Source: Caldalkalibacillus salinus (GTDB lineage: Bacteria; Bacillota; Bacilli; Caldalkalibacillales; JCM-10596). From it: 64,000 nucleotides of DNA. Shown here in pieces: positions 43,252 to 50,709 of this stretch. The stretch covers positions 186,001 through 250,000 of the forward strand of contig NZ_JAERVL010000012.1 in the NCBI RefSeq assembly GCF_016745835.1, given 5' to 3'. A program made the translations under genes and the position numbers. The notes under the pieces were generated by a model. It made no database searches, was not told where the DNA came from, and was given only the letters and a program-made list of their open reading frames with translations. Position 1 is the stretch's first letter; every line of letters starts with the position of its first letter.

Positions 43252-44061
43252 TTATCTCCCACTCCTACAAGTAAGAAGATGAATTTCAGCTTCTGCTTTC
43301 AGACGTAAAGGCAGTCTAGACGTACCTACTCCGTTACTGATCAATAGAAGTCCTTTACCCTTAAACACTGGGTATTGCCCCGACAGATACCGGCGATAAA
43401 ATGAACGGAAGGAAAATGGGGGTCCTAGAATAGGTAAATTGATTTGCCCTCCGTGCGTGTGCCCGCTTAATATCGCTTGGATACCTTGATCAACTTCGAG
43501 CTTACGCATGATAATGGGGTTGTGTACCAATAGCAAACGATAACCAGGGGATGTAACATCAGCTAAAGCATGTTCGATGTCATCCCGTTTTATCGTGCAA
43601 TCATCCAGTCCGATCAACCATAGACGATCTTGACCAGATTCTAAAGACACCGCACGGTTATCTAGCACATGCACGCCCAGTTCCCGCAACATAATATCTA
43701 AAGCACGATAATCATTCTGGTAGTCGTTGTTCCCCCACACAAAGTATGTAGGTGCGAGAGATACAAGCTTTCCCACCTGCCTTTGTACAGCTTGTAAATC
43801 ATGCCCCTTCTCCGTGAGATCTCCACCAATCAAAATCAGATCAATAGATTCCCCTGCTAGTAACTCGAACATGTTCTCTGAAATGTCTTCTCGATGTAAA
43901 TCAGACAAGTAAAGGATCTGCACACCGTCAAACCCTGTTGGCCAATCAGGAAAATAGATATCCGTTTTTCTCAGCTGTATGTTTTTTGCATTCCTGTACA
44001 TGACACTCAATATGACCATGAGCAGCACTAGACAGGACATTAATATTATCACTGTGATCAT
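43252..44061 (-). CDS. ypbG: Membrane-anchored metallophosphoesterase (YpbG-like)
   Basis: 269 residues: an N-terminal membrane segment (TVIILMSCLVLLMVILSVMY), then the calcineurin-type phosphoesterase core with LSDLHRED, LILIGGDLTEKGHD, WGNNDYQ, LLLVHNP and LSGHTHGGQINLP, the full set of two-metal ligands. The catalytic domain probably faces outside. Position with ypbF matches B. subtilis YpbG; substrate unknown, with UDP-diacylglucosamine-pyrophosphatase-like relatives in the wider family. It starts 4 nt after the ypbF stop. Confidence 0.9.
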   Translation of the reverse strand: MITVIILMSCLVLLMVILSVMYRNAKNIQLRKTDIYFPDWPTGFDGVQILYLSDLHREDISENMFELLAGESIDLILIGGDLTEKGHDLQAVQRQVGKLVSLAPTYFVWGNNDYQNDYRALDIMLRELGVHVLDNRAVSLESGQDRLWLIGLDDCTIKRDDIEHALADVTSPGYRLLLVHNPIIMRKLEVDQGIQAILSGHTHGGQINLPILGPPFSFRSFYRRYLSGQYPVFKGKGLLLISNGVGTSRLPLRLKAEAEIHLLTCRSGR

Positions 44062-44065
44062 GATT

Positions 44066-44533
44066 TTACCCCTCTCGAACGAATACCCGTCTTGTTTTAC
44101 GCTGGGGCAAAAACGAGATGAGCTCGAATATAGCCACCATTAATGTCAAGGTTACAGTTAAGGTTGGGAATTGTGCCAAAACACGCACGTATAACAAACA
44201 CATCCCTAGAAAAAGAAAAGAGGTTTCAAAAGGGAAAGATTTAAATAAATAAGCAACCTTGCATTCGTATACTATTTTTCTCAGAATAGATGTTGCAATT
44301 AACAAAAAAAAGATGAGAAAGGCAATACTCAATATGTAATGGAACGGTTTGTACAAGATAATAGAGAAGAGGTCTTCCTTATGCTCTAAGTCCATCTGAT
44401 TTAAAGAATTCGCCTCTAAATCATTTTCTTCGATTCGACTATTGATATCATTGATGCTTGGCCAGATGTGAACGGAGAGCGTACTCAGGACCCAAGCGAC
44501 AATGAACAACACCCAATGGAGCCATAAACGCAT
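44066..44533 (-). CDS. ypbF: Membrane protein YpbF (DUF2663 type)
   Basis: 155 residues from ATG 44533 (GGAGGAG 6 nt upstream). Four hydrophobic segments: WVLFIVAWVLSTLSVHIW, ILSIAFLIFFLLIATSI, TSFLFLGMCLLYVRVLAQF and TVTLTLMVAIFELISFL, the first two separated by an acidic loop. Size, topology and position between ypbG and the ypbE/D group match YpbF of B. subtilis. No known activity. Confidence 0.7.
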   Translation of the reverse strand: MRLWLHWVLFIVAWVLSTLSVHIWPSINDINSRIEENDLEANSLNQMDLEHKEDLFSIILYKPFHYILSIAFLIFFLLIATSILRKIVYECKVAYLFKSFPFETSFLFLGMCLLYVRVLAQFPTLTVTLTLMVAIFELISFLPQRKTRRVFVREG

Positions 44534-44587
44534 ATCAATCTCCTCCATCAACCTTCTTACTCGTACAATATGTCCCATTGAATAGAT

Positions 44588-45073
44588 TTAGCACCCAAAT
44601 ATAGCATCTCTTATTCGTTTGAAAACCCCATCAGATACAATCGGTGAGTACCCCTTCGTTTCATCGGGTAACGTATCCATGGGCAGTAAGATAGCCCCAT
44701 TCGTATCGTCACCTGTAGCGTCACCCATGGTTGACACTTGAGCGACATACACATTTTTTATGAACGCGTCGTGCTGGCCTCTCACCGAGTATTGTCCTAT
44801 AAGCCAAACGGATTGTGCTTTGGCACCCGTTTCCTCTTCTAACTCTCGTAAGGCTGCTTCAAGTGGCTGTTCTCCAGTCTCTATCTTTCCCCCGGGCCAT
44901 TCAATGCCTCTCGATTTGTGCCTTGTAAAAACAAATTTTTCGTCATAAATGGGGAGCACGACCACGTGTCCTGCAGACGCTATTTGCCTAGGGTATATCA
45001 CAAGTTCAACGTAATTGTCATATGCTCCCCTGAACGCAAAGCGTTGTTCCTCACCAGATAGCTTCCAACTCAT
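44588..45073 (-). CDS. ytkD: Nudix hydrolase, YtkD-like nucleoside triphosphatase
   Basis: 161 residues with a complete Nudix box GGKIETGEQPLEAALRELEEETGA and the YtkD-type context HKSRGIEWPGGK upstream and LIGQYSVRG..FIKNVYVA downstream. B. subtilis YtkD removes oxidised nucleotides such as 8-oxo-dGTP. GAGAGGGA precedes the ATG. It lies 3 nt after the SDR gene on the same strand, so both are co-transcribed. This location differs from B. subtilis, where ytkD is elsewhere. Confidence 0.85.
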   Translation of the reverse strand: MSWKLSGEEQRFAFRGAYDNYVELVIYPRQIASAGHVVVLPIYDEKFVFTRHKSRGIEWPGGKIETGEQPLEAALRELEEETGAKAQSVWLIGQYSVRGQHDAFIKNVYVAQVSTMGDATGDDTNGAILLPMDTLPDETKGYSPIVSDGVFKRIRDAIFGC

Positions 45074-45076
45074 CCT

Positions 45077-45889
45077 TTATTCCCTCTCTGTCGTCTTATT
45101 TATGGCATTAGATCTTTTTTTTAAAACGTTCATACCACCATTCACTTCAATGACACTGCCTGTAATAAAATCTGATTTTTCAGAGCTTAAGAATGTCACG
45201 ACCCGAGCGATATCTTCACCTGATCCCGGGCGTCCAATGGGTGCGATAGGCGTTTCCTCCTGCGACTCGTTCTGTTGTTGTACGCCTTCAATGGTTTTCT
45301 CTTTATTCTCACCAACGATATCCCCCGGACAAATCATATTAACAGTGATACCATGCTCAGATTCTTCCTCCGCTGTACTCTTCGTCAACGACACGAGCCC
45401 TACTTTGGCCGCAGCAAAAACAGAACGGTATTTCCACCCTGATGCTTGTCCTGCATGATTAAAGCCAAATGTGATAATCCTTCCCCACTTTTGTTCTCTC
45501 ATGAGGGGAATGATATACCTTGTTAAATAAAAAAACGAGCTTAAATTCCCACTCATCAATAGATCCCACTCTTCACTCGTATAATCCACTAACCTTTTAC
45601 GTTCAAATACGTACGGTCCTGCATTAAGCACAAGAATGTCAATACGACCAAAACGCTGTACCACTTTTTGAACCATTCTGTGACAATCCTCTTGTTGTGA
45701 CACATCTCCTTGTACGAGCATGCCCTTCACTTCATATACGTCTTGTATTTTATGTAATAGTGCCTTTGCTTGTTCTTCACTATTTCGGTAGTTGATGGCG
45801 ACGTGGTGCCCATCCTTGGCCAAAGCTTCTACTGCTTGTACCCCTAATCCAGTTGCACTTCCAGTTATGAGAGCTACCCGTTTTGTCAA
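45077..45889 (-). CDS. Short-chain dehydrogenase/reductase family protein with altered active site
   Basis: 270 residues from TTG 45889 (AGAGGTG 6 nt upstream; the GTG at 45898 overlaps it). NAD(P)-binding ALITGSATGLG, QGDVSQQED, LVLNAGPYV and the end FITGSVIEVNGGM make it a FabG-like SDR. However, the catalytic Tyr of YxxxK is Phe here (SVFAAAKVG), and the position 13 residues before it, normally Ser, is His. The coenzyme-binding Lys is kept. It may be inactive, or use other chemistry. Operon with the Nudix gene. Confidence 0.85.
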   Translation of the reverse strand: MTKRVALITGSATGLGVQAVEALAKDGHHVAINYRNSEEQAKALLHKIQDVYEVKGMLVQGDVSQQEDCHRMVQKVVQRFGRIDILVLNAGPYVFERKRLVDYTSEEWDLLMSGNLSSFFYLTRYIIPLMREQKWGRIITFGFNHAGQASGWKYRSVFAAAKVGLVSLTKSTAEEESEHGITVNMICPGDIVGENKEKTIEGVQQQNESQEETPIAPIGRPGSGEDIARVVTFLSSEKSDFITGSVIEVNGGMNVLKKRSNAINKTTERE

Positions 45890-46033
45890 TGGTCTCACCT
45901 CTTTGTATTGGCTGGTCTGTGGTCATAATCCTACAGTATCTATGTCTATGCCGATTGTACCACATGAAGACATAATTCTCATTTTGTACACATACGAATG
46001 CAATAAAAGCTTGTCTGTAACGGAGGAGACGCT

Positions 46034-46495
46034 ATGCGCGGGGAACTATTATTAGTTTTGCTTATGGTGATCGGATTAATTGGACAATCACATATTATCG
46101 CCACCGCAGCCAGCCTATTACTCATATTAAAGCTCACCGCGCTAGATCGCTTTTTTCCTACAGTTGAAAGAAGGGGGCTAGAGCTCGGACTCCTTTTTCT
46201 GACGATTGCCGTCTTGGTCCCTTTTGCCACGAACCAAATTGGGTTGCAAGATATCGTTTCCCTTGTGACAAGCTGGTACGGGATCCTTGCCTTACTTGGA
46301 GGTGCCATTGCCACTTATATGAATCGTAAGGGACTGCAACTGCTACAACTGGAACCCGAAATGATCGTTGGTCTTATCGTGGGTAGTATCTTTGGTATCA
46401 TCTTCTTAAAAGGCGTACCCGTTGGTCCACTCATGGCGGCTGGAATTGCCAGTGTTCTCGTTAAAAGTTTTGTTGTATTCCGAAAACTAAATTAA
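46034..46495 (+). CDS. DUF441 / UPF0756 membrane protein (YtwI-like)
   Basis: 153 residues, four to five membrane segments, with the conserved central [15 protein letters not shown], the [18 protein letters not shown] loop and [28 protein letters not shown]. This matches the DUF441 family (YtwI in Bacillus); function unknown. GGAGGAG precedes the ATG. It is 77 nt upstream of the permease on the same strand. Confidence 0.88.
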   Translation: MRGELLLVLLMVIGLIGQSHIIATAASLLLILKLTALDRFFPTVERRGLELGLLFLTIAVLVPFATNQIGLQDIVSLVTSWYGILALLGGAIATYMNRKGLQLLQLEPEMIVGLIVGSIFGIIFLKGVPVGPLMAAGIASVLVKSFVVFRKLN

Positions 46496-46572
46496 GGTGG
46501 ACGTTAAGAAATAGGCACATGATTCTTCCTTTTTGCATTTAATAGCTTAGGCACACACCAGGAGGGATCAAC

Positions 46573-47640
46573 ATGTTAGTGGCTACTGCCATATTCTTTG
46601 CTTGTTTTTTTGCTATGAATATCGGAGCGAGTGGTACGGCTGCATCCATAGGTCCAGCATACGGCGGTGGGGCCATACGTAAAAAGTGGGTGGCTGTGTG
46701 TTTGGTCGGTATTGTTGCCCTCTTCGGAGCCATTTTCGGTGGTGGTGAAGTCACAAAAACAATGAGCGAAGGGGTCATTCCACAAGATATAGTGACCCAC
46801 ACGATTAGTGTCCTCATCATCGCTTCATCAGCAGCTGTTTTATTTTTTTCTAATAAAATGGGGATACCATTATCGACAAGTGAAGTGACAGTCGGTTCAA
46901 TTATAGGCGTGGGCATCGCTTTTGGAAAAGTTTATATCCTACAAGTGATTGGCATTGTCTCTGTCTGGTTTGTACTCCCCATCACCGCTTATTGGTTTGC
47001 TAAGGGGTTGGACCGTCTAGTGCATTACTGTGAAAACCGTTGGTTAAAAGCCTACACAAAGCGAAAATGGTACCAACGATTACTCATTATATTTTTGATT
47101 TTTTTCGGATGCTACGAGGGGTTTGCAGCAGGGATGAACAACGTGGCAAACGCTATAGGTCCTCTTATTGCATCAGATATTTTATCCGCTCAGCAGGGAA
47201 TTTTGTTGGGGGCTATTTTTATGTGTTTAGGTGCGATGCTATTAGGGGGGCCTGTACTAGAGACGAATGGAAAAAAAATCACCAAACTAAGTCTTGTACA
47301 AGGCAGTGTCGTATCCTTTACGAGTGGATCCCTGGTGATCATCGCCTCATTGTTCGGCATACCGGTTCCCCTTACTCAGGCAACCACCATGTCTATTATA
47401 GGCATCGGCTCAAATAACGAAGAGAAACATACCATATGGCAACACCCTGTGGTCAAAAGAATTCTTTTAGTATGGGTGCTATCACCTCTTATTGCTATGG
47501 CCGTCTCCTATAGTCTTGTTCAACTGTTTGTTTTCGGTTTCTATGCTCCCTTTATCGTTTGCATTTCCTCCTTTATCTTACTTTTTTTCTATAAAACGCT
47601 GAAACATGGGAACATTATTAACGATACAAATAAACTATAG
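46573..47640 (+). CDS. cysP: PiT-family anion permease, CysP (sulfate permease)-like
   Basis: 355 residues with two inverted PiT halves, seen in FAMNIGASGTAASIGPAYGGGAI and AAGMNNVANAIGPLIASD, and the segments GGGEVTKTMSEG and IPLSTSEVTVGSIIGVG. This arrangement is closer to B. subtilis CysP, a PiT-type sulfate transporter, than to classical phosphate carriers. AGGAGGG precedes the ATG. No cys genes adjoin it, so sulfate rather than phosphate as substrate is inferred from sequence resemblance only. Confidence 0.8.
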   Translation: MLVATAIFFACFFAMNIGASGTAASIGPAYGGGAIRKKWVAVCLVGIVALFGAIFGGGEVTKTMSEGVIPQDIVTHTISVLIIASSAAVLFFSNKMGIPLSTSEVTVGSIIGVGIAFGKVYILQVIGIVSVWFVLPITAYWFAKGLDRLVHYCENRWLKAYTKRKWYQRLLIIFLIFFGCYEGFAAGMNNVANAIGPLIASDILSAQQGILLGAIFMCLGAMLLGGPVLETNGKKITKLSLVQGSVVSFTSGSLVIIASLFGIPVPLTQATTMSIIGIGSNNEEKHTIWQHPVVKRILLVWVLSPLIAMAVSYSLVQLFVFGFYAPFIVCISSFILLFFYKTLKHGNIINDTNKL

Positions 47641-47657
47641 TGCTAGGAGGATTAAAC

Positions 47658-47996
47658 ATGCAACAACAAAATACTTCGGGACAACAACCGCCCGTGATGA
47701 ATGAGCCGCCTAGAGTGATTACCACAAAAGATGCGCTTTATCTGAAGGATCACATGTCTTGGCATCTCATGACCATGAAGAAATGTGCACACTATGCACA
47801 AGAGTGCACAGACCCTGAGATTAGACAAGCGCTAGATCAGGCAGGACGTATGCATCAAAAACATTATCAAATGCTCTTAAAGCATTGTCAAAATAACAAC
47901 ACAGCTGAAATGGCTAAGGTGCCTCAACCAAAACCAGGTCAGCAGCAACAACAAGGGCAACAACAAAACCAACAAAACCAGCAGCAAATGCAGTAA
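47658..47996 (+). CDS. Spore coat protein, CotF-like, first of a pair
   Basis: 112 residues from ATG 47658 (AGGAGG 7 nt upstream). A helical core TTKDALYLKDHMSWHLMTMKKCAHYAQEC followed by DQAGRMHQKHYQMLLKHC and a Gln/Asn-rich tail. The core is like the ferritin-like helices seen in coat/YgaP-type and CotF-related proteins of Bacillus. It is 11 nt before a clear CotF-domain gene, so they form an operon of coat proteins. Cysteine pairs and the Gln tail may help cross-linking; that is a guess. Confidence 0.8.
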   Translation: MQQQNTSGQQPPVMNEPPRVITTKDALYLKDHMSWHLMTMKKCAHYAQECTDPEIRQALDQAGRMHQKHYQMLLKHCQNNNTAEMAKVPQPKPGQQQQQGQQQNQQNQQQMQ

Positions 47997-48007
47997 GGAG
48001 GAGCAAC

Positions 48008-48427
48008 ATGAACCAAAATCAACAGAACATGGGACAACAAGGTCAAGGGCAACAGAGCCAACAGAGCCAACAAAGTCAGCAGGGCCAAAATCCGAATCAG
48101 ATCAAAAATGCTCAGTCGAGTATGTTACCCAAAGTGAAGGGGCCAGAAATGAACGACCGTGACCGTGTGAATGATGTACTCGCTACAGAGAAATATCTGA
48201 TAACAGTAGCGAATATAGCCGCTTGGGAATCTAGTCACTCAGAGCTACACCAGGATGCTGTCTCTATCTGCCAAGAGCTCCAAGAGTGTCACCGTGACCT
48301 GTTTAACTTGATGTTCAAAAAGGGATGGTACAAGCTAGAAGCTGAAGAGCAACAGAAGCTTGATCAAGCCTATAAGCAATTCTCAAACTACTCAACGCAG
48401 TTTCCGTACACGACCCAGGCACATTAG
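48008..48427 (+). CDS. CotF-domain spore coat protein
   Basis: 139 residues: an N-terminal Gln/Ser/Asn-rich stretch (to about 38), then the CotF core NDRDRVNDVLATEKYLITVANIAAWESSH, CHRDLFNLMFKKGWYKLEAEEQQKL and QFSNYSTQFPY, diagnostic of the CotF family. AAGGAGGAG precedes the ATG. Pairs with the preceding gene; expected to be made in the mother cell late in sporulation. Confidence 0.9.
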   Translation: MNQNQQNMGQQGQGQQSQQSQQSQQGQNPNQIKNAQSSMLPKVKGPEMNDRDRVNDVLATEKYLITVANIAAWESSHSELHQDAVSICQELQECHRDLFNLMFKKGWYKLEAEEQQKLDQAYKQFSNYSTQFPYTTQAH

Positions 48428-48447
48428 TAACATATTCTCCTAACGTT

Positions 48448-48484
48448 TAAAAAGCGGATTCCGTCATGAGTGACAGAATCCGCT
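48448..48484. terminator. Terminator between the coat genes and the K+ channel
   Basis: AGCGGATTC / GAATCCGCT stem extended by TCA/TGA; the T run is stronger on the minus strand, so it mainly ends the channel gene, but it faces both convergent units. Confidence 0.82.
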
Positions 48485-48490
48485 CTAAAT

Positions 48491-49519
48491 TTATGATATT
48501 TTTATGTCGTCCTTTAGTCTTCGGTATGTGGCGTCATCACATATGACATATAATTGGGCGTCATCTGGAATAGGTTCATCTAAGCGCTGGATAATCGTAA
48601 AGTCATGATGGTCGGAAATGAGGTTAGCGCCCATATTCTTCAGTGCTTCAAAGGCGTCGTGATACGTGTACCATTCCGGGTCTCTTCTAATCTCCCACAG
48701 GTTAACCCCGTGCTTGTGACTTAACAGCTGCATAAACAGTCTCGTTGACCCTTTATGTAGGGCTGATTTGGCCATAAGGTCGGAGAATGCTTCATTGGAT
48801 AATACAAATTCATCCACATTGGCATGTTTGAAATTTGGGATGTGCTTTTCTCTAATAATTTCGACGATGGTGTAGATTTGTCTCCCTTCTTTTCGGGCAT
48901 AGCTTTCTATACTCGACACAATGAGCAGTGAGCGTCCATCCGCTGAGACCTCGTCTGTGACAGGATCAGAAGCAAAAACGAGGACTGCTTCGGCATCAAG
49001 TACACTTGCTTTTTCTAATGTCTTGACTTCAGTCGCATCTCCTTGGATGTAATGGATACGGGGATGTGATACAGGTGACCGGTTTTTCGTATCAATGAGG
49101 ACAATATGTGCCTCCTCCTTAGATATGAGGATTTCATATATGGTTGTTTTCGCTTTTTTTGACCACCCAACGACAACGAACTGTGATTTCCCTCTGAATT
49201 GCAACCTTCCCTCTTCCTTCCATTTTCTACGTAATTCGAAAAACTCTACTATTTTCCCTAAGATAATCCCAATTAAGCCTATCCCCACTAAATAAAGAAT
49301 CAGTGTATAAATCTTACCGATCGTGGTTTCTGGAACAAAGTCCCCGTAACCGGTTGTGGTCACCGTTGTCATGACATACCAAAAAGCAATAAAAGGGGTA
49401 TTGAACATCTCAGGTTCTAAATAGTGTAAAAAGTAGGCACTAAAAACGAAAAACACGATAGCCATAAGGATAAGTCTCCGATTTTTTACTTTGACTGCCT
49501 GTTTCATTAGCTCAAACAT
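48491..49519 (-). CDS. Potassium channel with RCK (TrkA-N) domain, YugO-like
   Basis: Two-helix K+ channel: helix 1 (LILMAIVFFVFSAYFLHYL), pore with selectivity filter TTTGYGD at residues 54-60, helix 2 (LYLVGIGLIGIILGKIVEF), then a cytoplasmic RCK domain (QFVVVGWSKKAKTTI, VLIDTKNRSP, GDATEVKTLEKA). 342 residues from ATG 49519, chosen for the GGAGGACAGG just upstream; the frame is open to 49591 and touches yolD but has no ribosome site there. A weak promoter (TTGAGA-16-CATACT) lies between, so it may be transcribed alone or with WYL-YolD. Confidence 0.88.
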   Translation of the reverse strand: MFELMKQAVKVKNRRLILMAIVFFVFSAYFLHYLEPEMFNTPFIAFWYVMTTVTTTGYGDFVPETTIGKIYTLILYLVGIGLIGIILGKIVEFFELRRKWKEEGRLQFRGKSQFVVVGWSKKAKTTIYEILISKEEAHIVLIDTKNRSPVSHPRIHYIQGDATEVKTLEKASVLDAEAVLVFASDPVTDEVSADGRSLLIVSSIESYARKEGRQIYTIVEIIREKHIPNFKHANVDEFVLSNEAFSDLMAKSALHKGSTRLFMQLLSHKHGVNLWEIRRDPEWYTYHDAFEALKNMGANLISDHHDFTIIQRLDEPIPDDAQLYVICDDATYRRLKDDIKIS

Positions 49520-49583
49520 GTTTTTCCTGTCCTCCGAACTAGTCTCTCCACTTAGTATGGGCCAATACCGTTCAATCTCAAAC

Positions 49584-49928
49584 CTATACAACGCTAATAT
49601 TTAAAACATCCTGTAGAGCAACCCAAGTATTCCCTTCATCGTTGGATAGCTTCAATTGTCCTTTGTGCACATCCACTTTGGCTATTGCGCCTGTCAGCGT
49701 CTGCGTCTCGAATGGATCGTAAAGCTCAACCACAACGGTATGATTTGCACACATGGCTGCATGGATCACCTGTGATAACGTCTCAAGGTGTTGCGCGTCT
49801 AGGAGTGGCTTTTCTTTCTTCGTATGCTGTTGACGGTACTTCACCATTTTTCCCTTATGTTCGGGCAGCATCATACGACTCGATTCCCAAAGTAAATTGT
49901 GTCCAGGTGTGAGCTTGTTGATTTTCAA
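49584..49928 (-). CDS. YolD-like protein
   Basis: 114 residues with the YolD signature LWESSRMMLPEHKGKM near the N-terminus and a beta-rich remainder (ELYDPFETQTLTGAIAKVD, LKLSNDEGNTWVALQDVLNISVV). In B. subtilis such genes are LexA-controlled partners of Y-family polymerases; no polymerase is next to this copy. The start is TTG, 5-6 nt after GGAGAGAG, and lies within the 3' part of the WYL gene (74-nt overlap), which suggests translational coupling. Confidence 0.85.
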   Translation of the reverse strand: MKINKLTPGHNLLWESSRMMLPEHKGKMVKYRQQHTKKEKPLLDAQHLETLSQVIHAAMCANHTVVVELYDPFETQTLTGAIAKVDVHKGQLKLSNDEGNTWVALQDVLNISVV

Positions 49929-50145
49929 TGATCTCTCTCCTTTGCTGTACTGCTAATACTTTATCTAGCTGAAAGGTTCTATGTTTGTGACGTAGCAGAC
50001 AAAAGGCTTCCACGTGTTCTTCTCCTACTGTTTTGACGAAAATTGTCCGTTGGGTTATATTTTGACGTTGATCCATATACATGATATCGACGGGGACGTG
50101 TTTCTCATGGGCCTTTTCTAACAAATGGCGAATATCCGTCTTCAC
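49855..50145 (-). CDS. Small WYL-like domain protein
   Basis: 96 residues: VPVDIMYMDQRQNITQRTIFVKTVGEEHVEAFCLLRHKHRTFQLDKVLAVQQRREI has the strand order and the LRHKHRTFQLDKV end of a WYL domain, without a helix-turn-helix. WYL domains bind nucleic acid or nucleotides and often mark DNA-damage or defence regulation. The start is GTG with GGAGGG 7 nt upstream. It is the first gene of the SOS-framed operon (promoter 50195-50249) and overlaps yolD by 74 nt. Confidence 0.75.
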   Translation of the reverse strand: MKTDIRHLLEKAHEKHVPVDIMYMDQRQNITQRTIFVKTVGEEHVEAFCLLRHKHRTFQLDKVLAVQQRREIIENQQAHTWTQFTLGIESYDAART

Positions 50146-50194
50146 TGCCTATCCCTCCGATTTTCTAGTCACTTCGTCGTTACGAACCGACAAT

Positions 50195-50249
50195 AAGAAC
50201 GTTCGTTCTTTCTTTTCTCATTATATGCGAACGAACGTTCTTTATTCAA
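50195..50249 (-). promoter_or_regulatory. SOS promoter with two LexA/DinR boxes
   Basis: Minus-strand -35 TTGAAT (50249-50244), 18-nt spacer, -10 TATAAT (50225-50220). One LexA box GAACGTTCGTTC fills the spacer (50229-50240) and a second (50197-50208) lies just downstream of the -10. Both fit the Bacillus DinR consensus GAAC-N4-GTTC. Together they form perfect 14-bp inverted arms around the -10 with centres 32 bp apart. This is strong evidence for DNA-damage-induced expression of the WYL-YolD operon. Confidence 0.88.
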
Positions 50250-50291
50250 TCAGAAAAAAATTCCACATATGTCGTGGAAAGGTTAGAACGT

Positions 50292-50543
50292 TCAATTTTT
50301 TTCCCTCGTTTGTTTAATCAGTTGATGAACCAGTACAGCTCCCCCTGTAACCAATACCCCTTGTAAAAAAGCTTGGATGGTCAGCCCTAATATAACAGTA
50401 GAAAAGATGATGGCGATTGAAAGTAATATCCAAGGGATGGTCCAATTTTTAATGACCGGTGTAATTTTGAGAAAGTTACCGATAATCCACAATACTGGTA
50501 TGAGGGCGTACAGTTCGTCTTTGATATATAGTAGCAAGTCCAC
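50292..50543 (-). CDS. Holin-like small membrane protein (Hol44 type)
   Basis: 83 residues: a short N-terminal helix, then three hydrophobic segments (IPVLWIIGNFLKIT, IPWILLSIAIIFSTVILGLTI, FLQGVLVTGGAVLVHQLI) with a charged end KQTREKN. The pattern IPVLWxIGxxLK..PW..LL...F....LGL......QGVL is that of phage holins of the Hol44 type, common as lone chromosomal genes in Bacillus. Start GTG with AAGGAGG upstream. No endolysin or other phage gene is near, so it is unlikely to be a prophage remnant. Role unknown. Confidence 0.75.
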   Translation of the reverse strand: MDLLLYIKDELYALIPVLWIIGNFLKITPVIKNWTIPWILLSIAIIFSTVILGLTIQAFLQGVLVTGGAVLVHQLIKQTREKN

Positions 50544-50709
50544 TTTCTCTACACCTCCTTCGCTACTCTTAATTTAATATATGAACATGCTTGTCTCTTC
50601 GTGAATACAAAAGGATCGTCTTATGATTTAGGCTATCACCTAGTGTCGCTTCATTGAATAGGCTAAATAATGAATGACATGATTTTAAGCGATAAGGAGG
50701 AGAAAGACG

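Noticed and set aside
47935-48090. CAA-rich stretches as a repeat element
   Set aside because: These are in-frame glutamine codons of the two coat genes, not an independent repeat.
49520-49591. Longer N-terminus of the K+ channel overlapping yolD by 8 nt
   Set aside because: TTG start without a ribosome site; the ATG at 49519 has a strong one. The overlap is therefore not evidence for coupling.
49584-50543. Prophage remnant suggested by holin, YolD and LexA boxes
   Set aside because: No integrase, structural, lysis or attachment-site sequence nearby; flanking genes are ordinary chromosomal ones.
50582-50600. GAACATGCTTGT near the holin start as a third LexA box
   Set aside because: Only the left half fits GAAC-N4-GTTC; the right half does not.
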